Position numbers and translations under genes: made by a program. From assembly GCA_964352225.1 (NCBI GenBank), contig CAYGRM010000380.1:1-6467 (forward strand): a DNA stretch of 6,467 nucleotides, in the 5' to 3' direction. Every line of letters begins with the position of its first letter. The stretch's first letter is position 1. The notes beneath the pieces are model-generated. The model saw only the letters and a list, made by a program, of their open reading frames with translations, ran no database searches and was not told where the DNA came from. The DNA comes from CAJQQY01 sp964352225. GTDB taxonomy: Bacteria; Bacteroidota; Bacteroidia; Chitinophagales; Saprospiraceae. Positions 5,537 to 6,467 of the stretch are shown here, one piece after another.

Positions 5537-6412
5537 ATGAAAAAAATAGAGCTTTACTTTTTAGTAGTCATATTGATAACTATGGTAAGTTGTGATTTAC
5601 AGAAGGAACCAATTCCAGCGTACCTCCATATTGAACCTTTTGCGGTAGATGTAAATGGTAATCAAGGAACTAAAGCACAGCAGATCAGAGATGCATGGGT
5701 TAGTGATGCTTTGACGGGTGATTTTTTGGGAGTTTATGAACTCCCTGCGACTTTGCCGATCATTGCGGAGGGGAATACAGATTTAATCATTCAACCTGGG
5801 ATTTTGGAAAACGGGATACAGGCAACGCCAAATATCTATAGTTTTATGAAGAGATATGCCGTATCTGTTGACTTTACTGCGGGAGAAATAGATACGATTC
5901 AACCTGTTACTGGATATGATCCGAGGGTGATTTTTCATTATCAGGATGATTTTAATGGTACTAATACTTTGCAAGAAGTTTTGGATACCAACCTAATGAT
6001 GAATACTTCAATTTTTTCAGAGGCAAATGGGGCATTTGAAGGAGGTTCAGTAGGATTTACTTTAGATGCAGATAATCCAAGATTTGAAGTGGCTACGACA
6101 ACTTTGATAGAATTACCAACCAAAGGAGATGCTGTAATTATGGAAATGCATTATAAAACTGAGGGAATCCTTCAAGTTGCTGTGGTGGGATATATTGGTA
6201 CTAACCCAGACTTTGTAAAAACGTTTTTCTTCGCCATGAATCCTCAATCAAGTTGGAATAAAATCTATATCAATTTGACGAATCAGTTAGTTGCCTATGG
6301 AAGTCAGTTTACTAAGTTTAGAATCCTTTTTGGGTCGCAAATACCTGAGGGACAATCATCTGCGACCTATTTGATTGATAATCTTAAGATTATGGAACTG
6401 CCAGATGATTAA
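5537..6412 (+). CDS. Lipoprotein with probable C-terminal beta-sandwich domain, function unknown
   Basis: A 291-residue predicted lipoprotein. MKKIELYFLVVILITMVSC is a signal sequence ending in a lipobox-like MVSC with lipidated C19. The open frame continues upstream to 5465, overlapping the oxidoreductase gene by 41 bases, but the 24 extra residues are Lys-rich and precede the signal, so 5537 is the better start. The mature protein starts with EPIPAYLHIEPFAVDVN (about 24-40) and continues with a strand-rich region including DAWVSDALTGDFLGVYELPATLPIIAEG, which reads like a small immunoglobulin- or transthyretin-like beta domain. After about residue 130 (VIFHYQDDFNG) the sequence resembles a jelly-roll of the carbohydrate-binding type. 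It alternates strands and ends in ATYLIDNLKIMELPDD, where a buried strand with IDN is common in such folds. No catalytic motif is visible. Its 31-bp distance from the oxidoreductase suggests an operon, and I recall similar pairs in other Bacteroidota. The fold is inferred by eye. Confidence 0.83.
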   Translation: MKKIELYFLVVILITMVSCDLQKEPIPAYLHIEPFAVDVNGNQGTKAQQIRDAWVSDALTGDFLGVYELPATLPIIAEGNTDLIIQPGILENGIQATPNIYSFMKRYAVSVDFTAGEIDTIQPVTGYDPRVIFHYQDDFNGTNTLQEVLDTNLMMNTSIFSEANGAFEGGSVGFTLDADNPRFEVATTTLIELPTKGDAVIMEMHYKTEGILQVAVVGYIGTNPDFVKTFFFAMNPQSSWNKIYINLTNQLVAYGSQFTKFRILFGSQIPEGQSSATYLIDNLKIMELPDD

Positions 6413-6427
6413 TAGACTTTATTCGAT

Positions 6428-6467
6428 GGACGTTGAACGTTAGACGTTTTACGTTCTCCCATACAAC
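6428..6467. repeat. Period-7 ACGTT repeat, cut by the window end
   Basis: ACGTT occurs four times in exact 7-bp steps at 6430, 6437, 6444 and 6451, as GGACGTT, GAACGTT, AGACGTT and TTACGTT. A TCCCAT string (6457-6462) follows, then ACAAC, where the window stops. AAC at the very end fits the first three bases of AACGT, the reverse complement of the word, so an inverted half may continue outside. The element starts 15 bp after the lipoprotein gene's stop codon. Confidence 0.6.

Overview
The window is an AT-rich stretch that looks like a chromosomal segment of a Bacteroidota bacterium, probably a Saprospiria-, Cytophagia- or Flavobacteriia-like lineage. The reasons are lipoprotein-rich gene content, start codons without Shine-Dalgarno sequences, a Gfo/Idh/MocA oxidoreductase whose sequence looks typical of this phylum, and intergenic DNA filled with short degenerate repeats. 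No rRNA, tRNA, CRISPR array, transposase or phage gene is visible. The phylum is an inference from protein style; the class is a guess.

Layout: (1) positions 1-82 hold a GC-rich hairpin region with T-runs on both strands, probably the terminator of an upstream gene. (2) A YfiT/DinB-type putative metal-dependent hydrolase or bacillithiol S-transferase (122-655, +) converges on an uncharacterised lipoprotein (682-1341, -), with 26 bp between their stop codons. (3) A divergent intergenic region with candidate promoters leads into a second lipoprotein with an LppM-like beginning (1623-2300, +) and a large secreted protein (2419-4146, +). The large protein is about 10% methionine, lacks His and Cys, and seems to contain two related halves. 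(4) A 375-bp intergenic region follows, with a strong terminator nested inside a larger inverted-repeat element. (5) A Gfo/Idh/MocA oxidoreductase (4522-5505, +) is followed 31 bp downstream by a lipoprotein with a probable beta-sandwich C-terminal half (5537-6412, +), likely in one operon.

The genes do not form a recognisable pathway. Four of the six products carry export signals (three lipoprotein boxes and one signal peptidase I site), so the region is mainly cell-envelope biology with two cytoplasmic enzymes.

The most unusual structure is non-coding. Downstream of four genes lie short elements built from degenerate units repeating every 7 bp. Each site uses a different word: ACTGCCA-like, GATTATG-like, GTGATGA-like and nnACGTT. 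Two of them fold back as inverted repeats, and a TCCCAT string follows the forward heptads in three. They recall in form the heptameric short tandem repeats of cyanobacteria, but with different words and added inverted symmetry. This is the best candidate in the window for something poorly described. I see no evidence of a defence system, biosynthetic cluster or other discrete new system.
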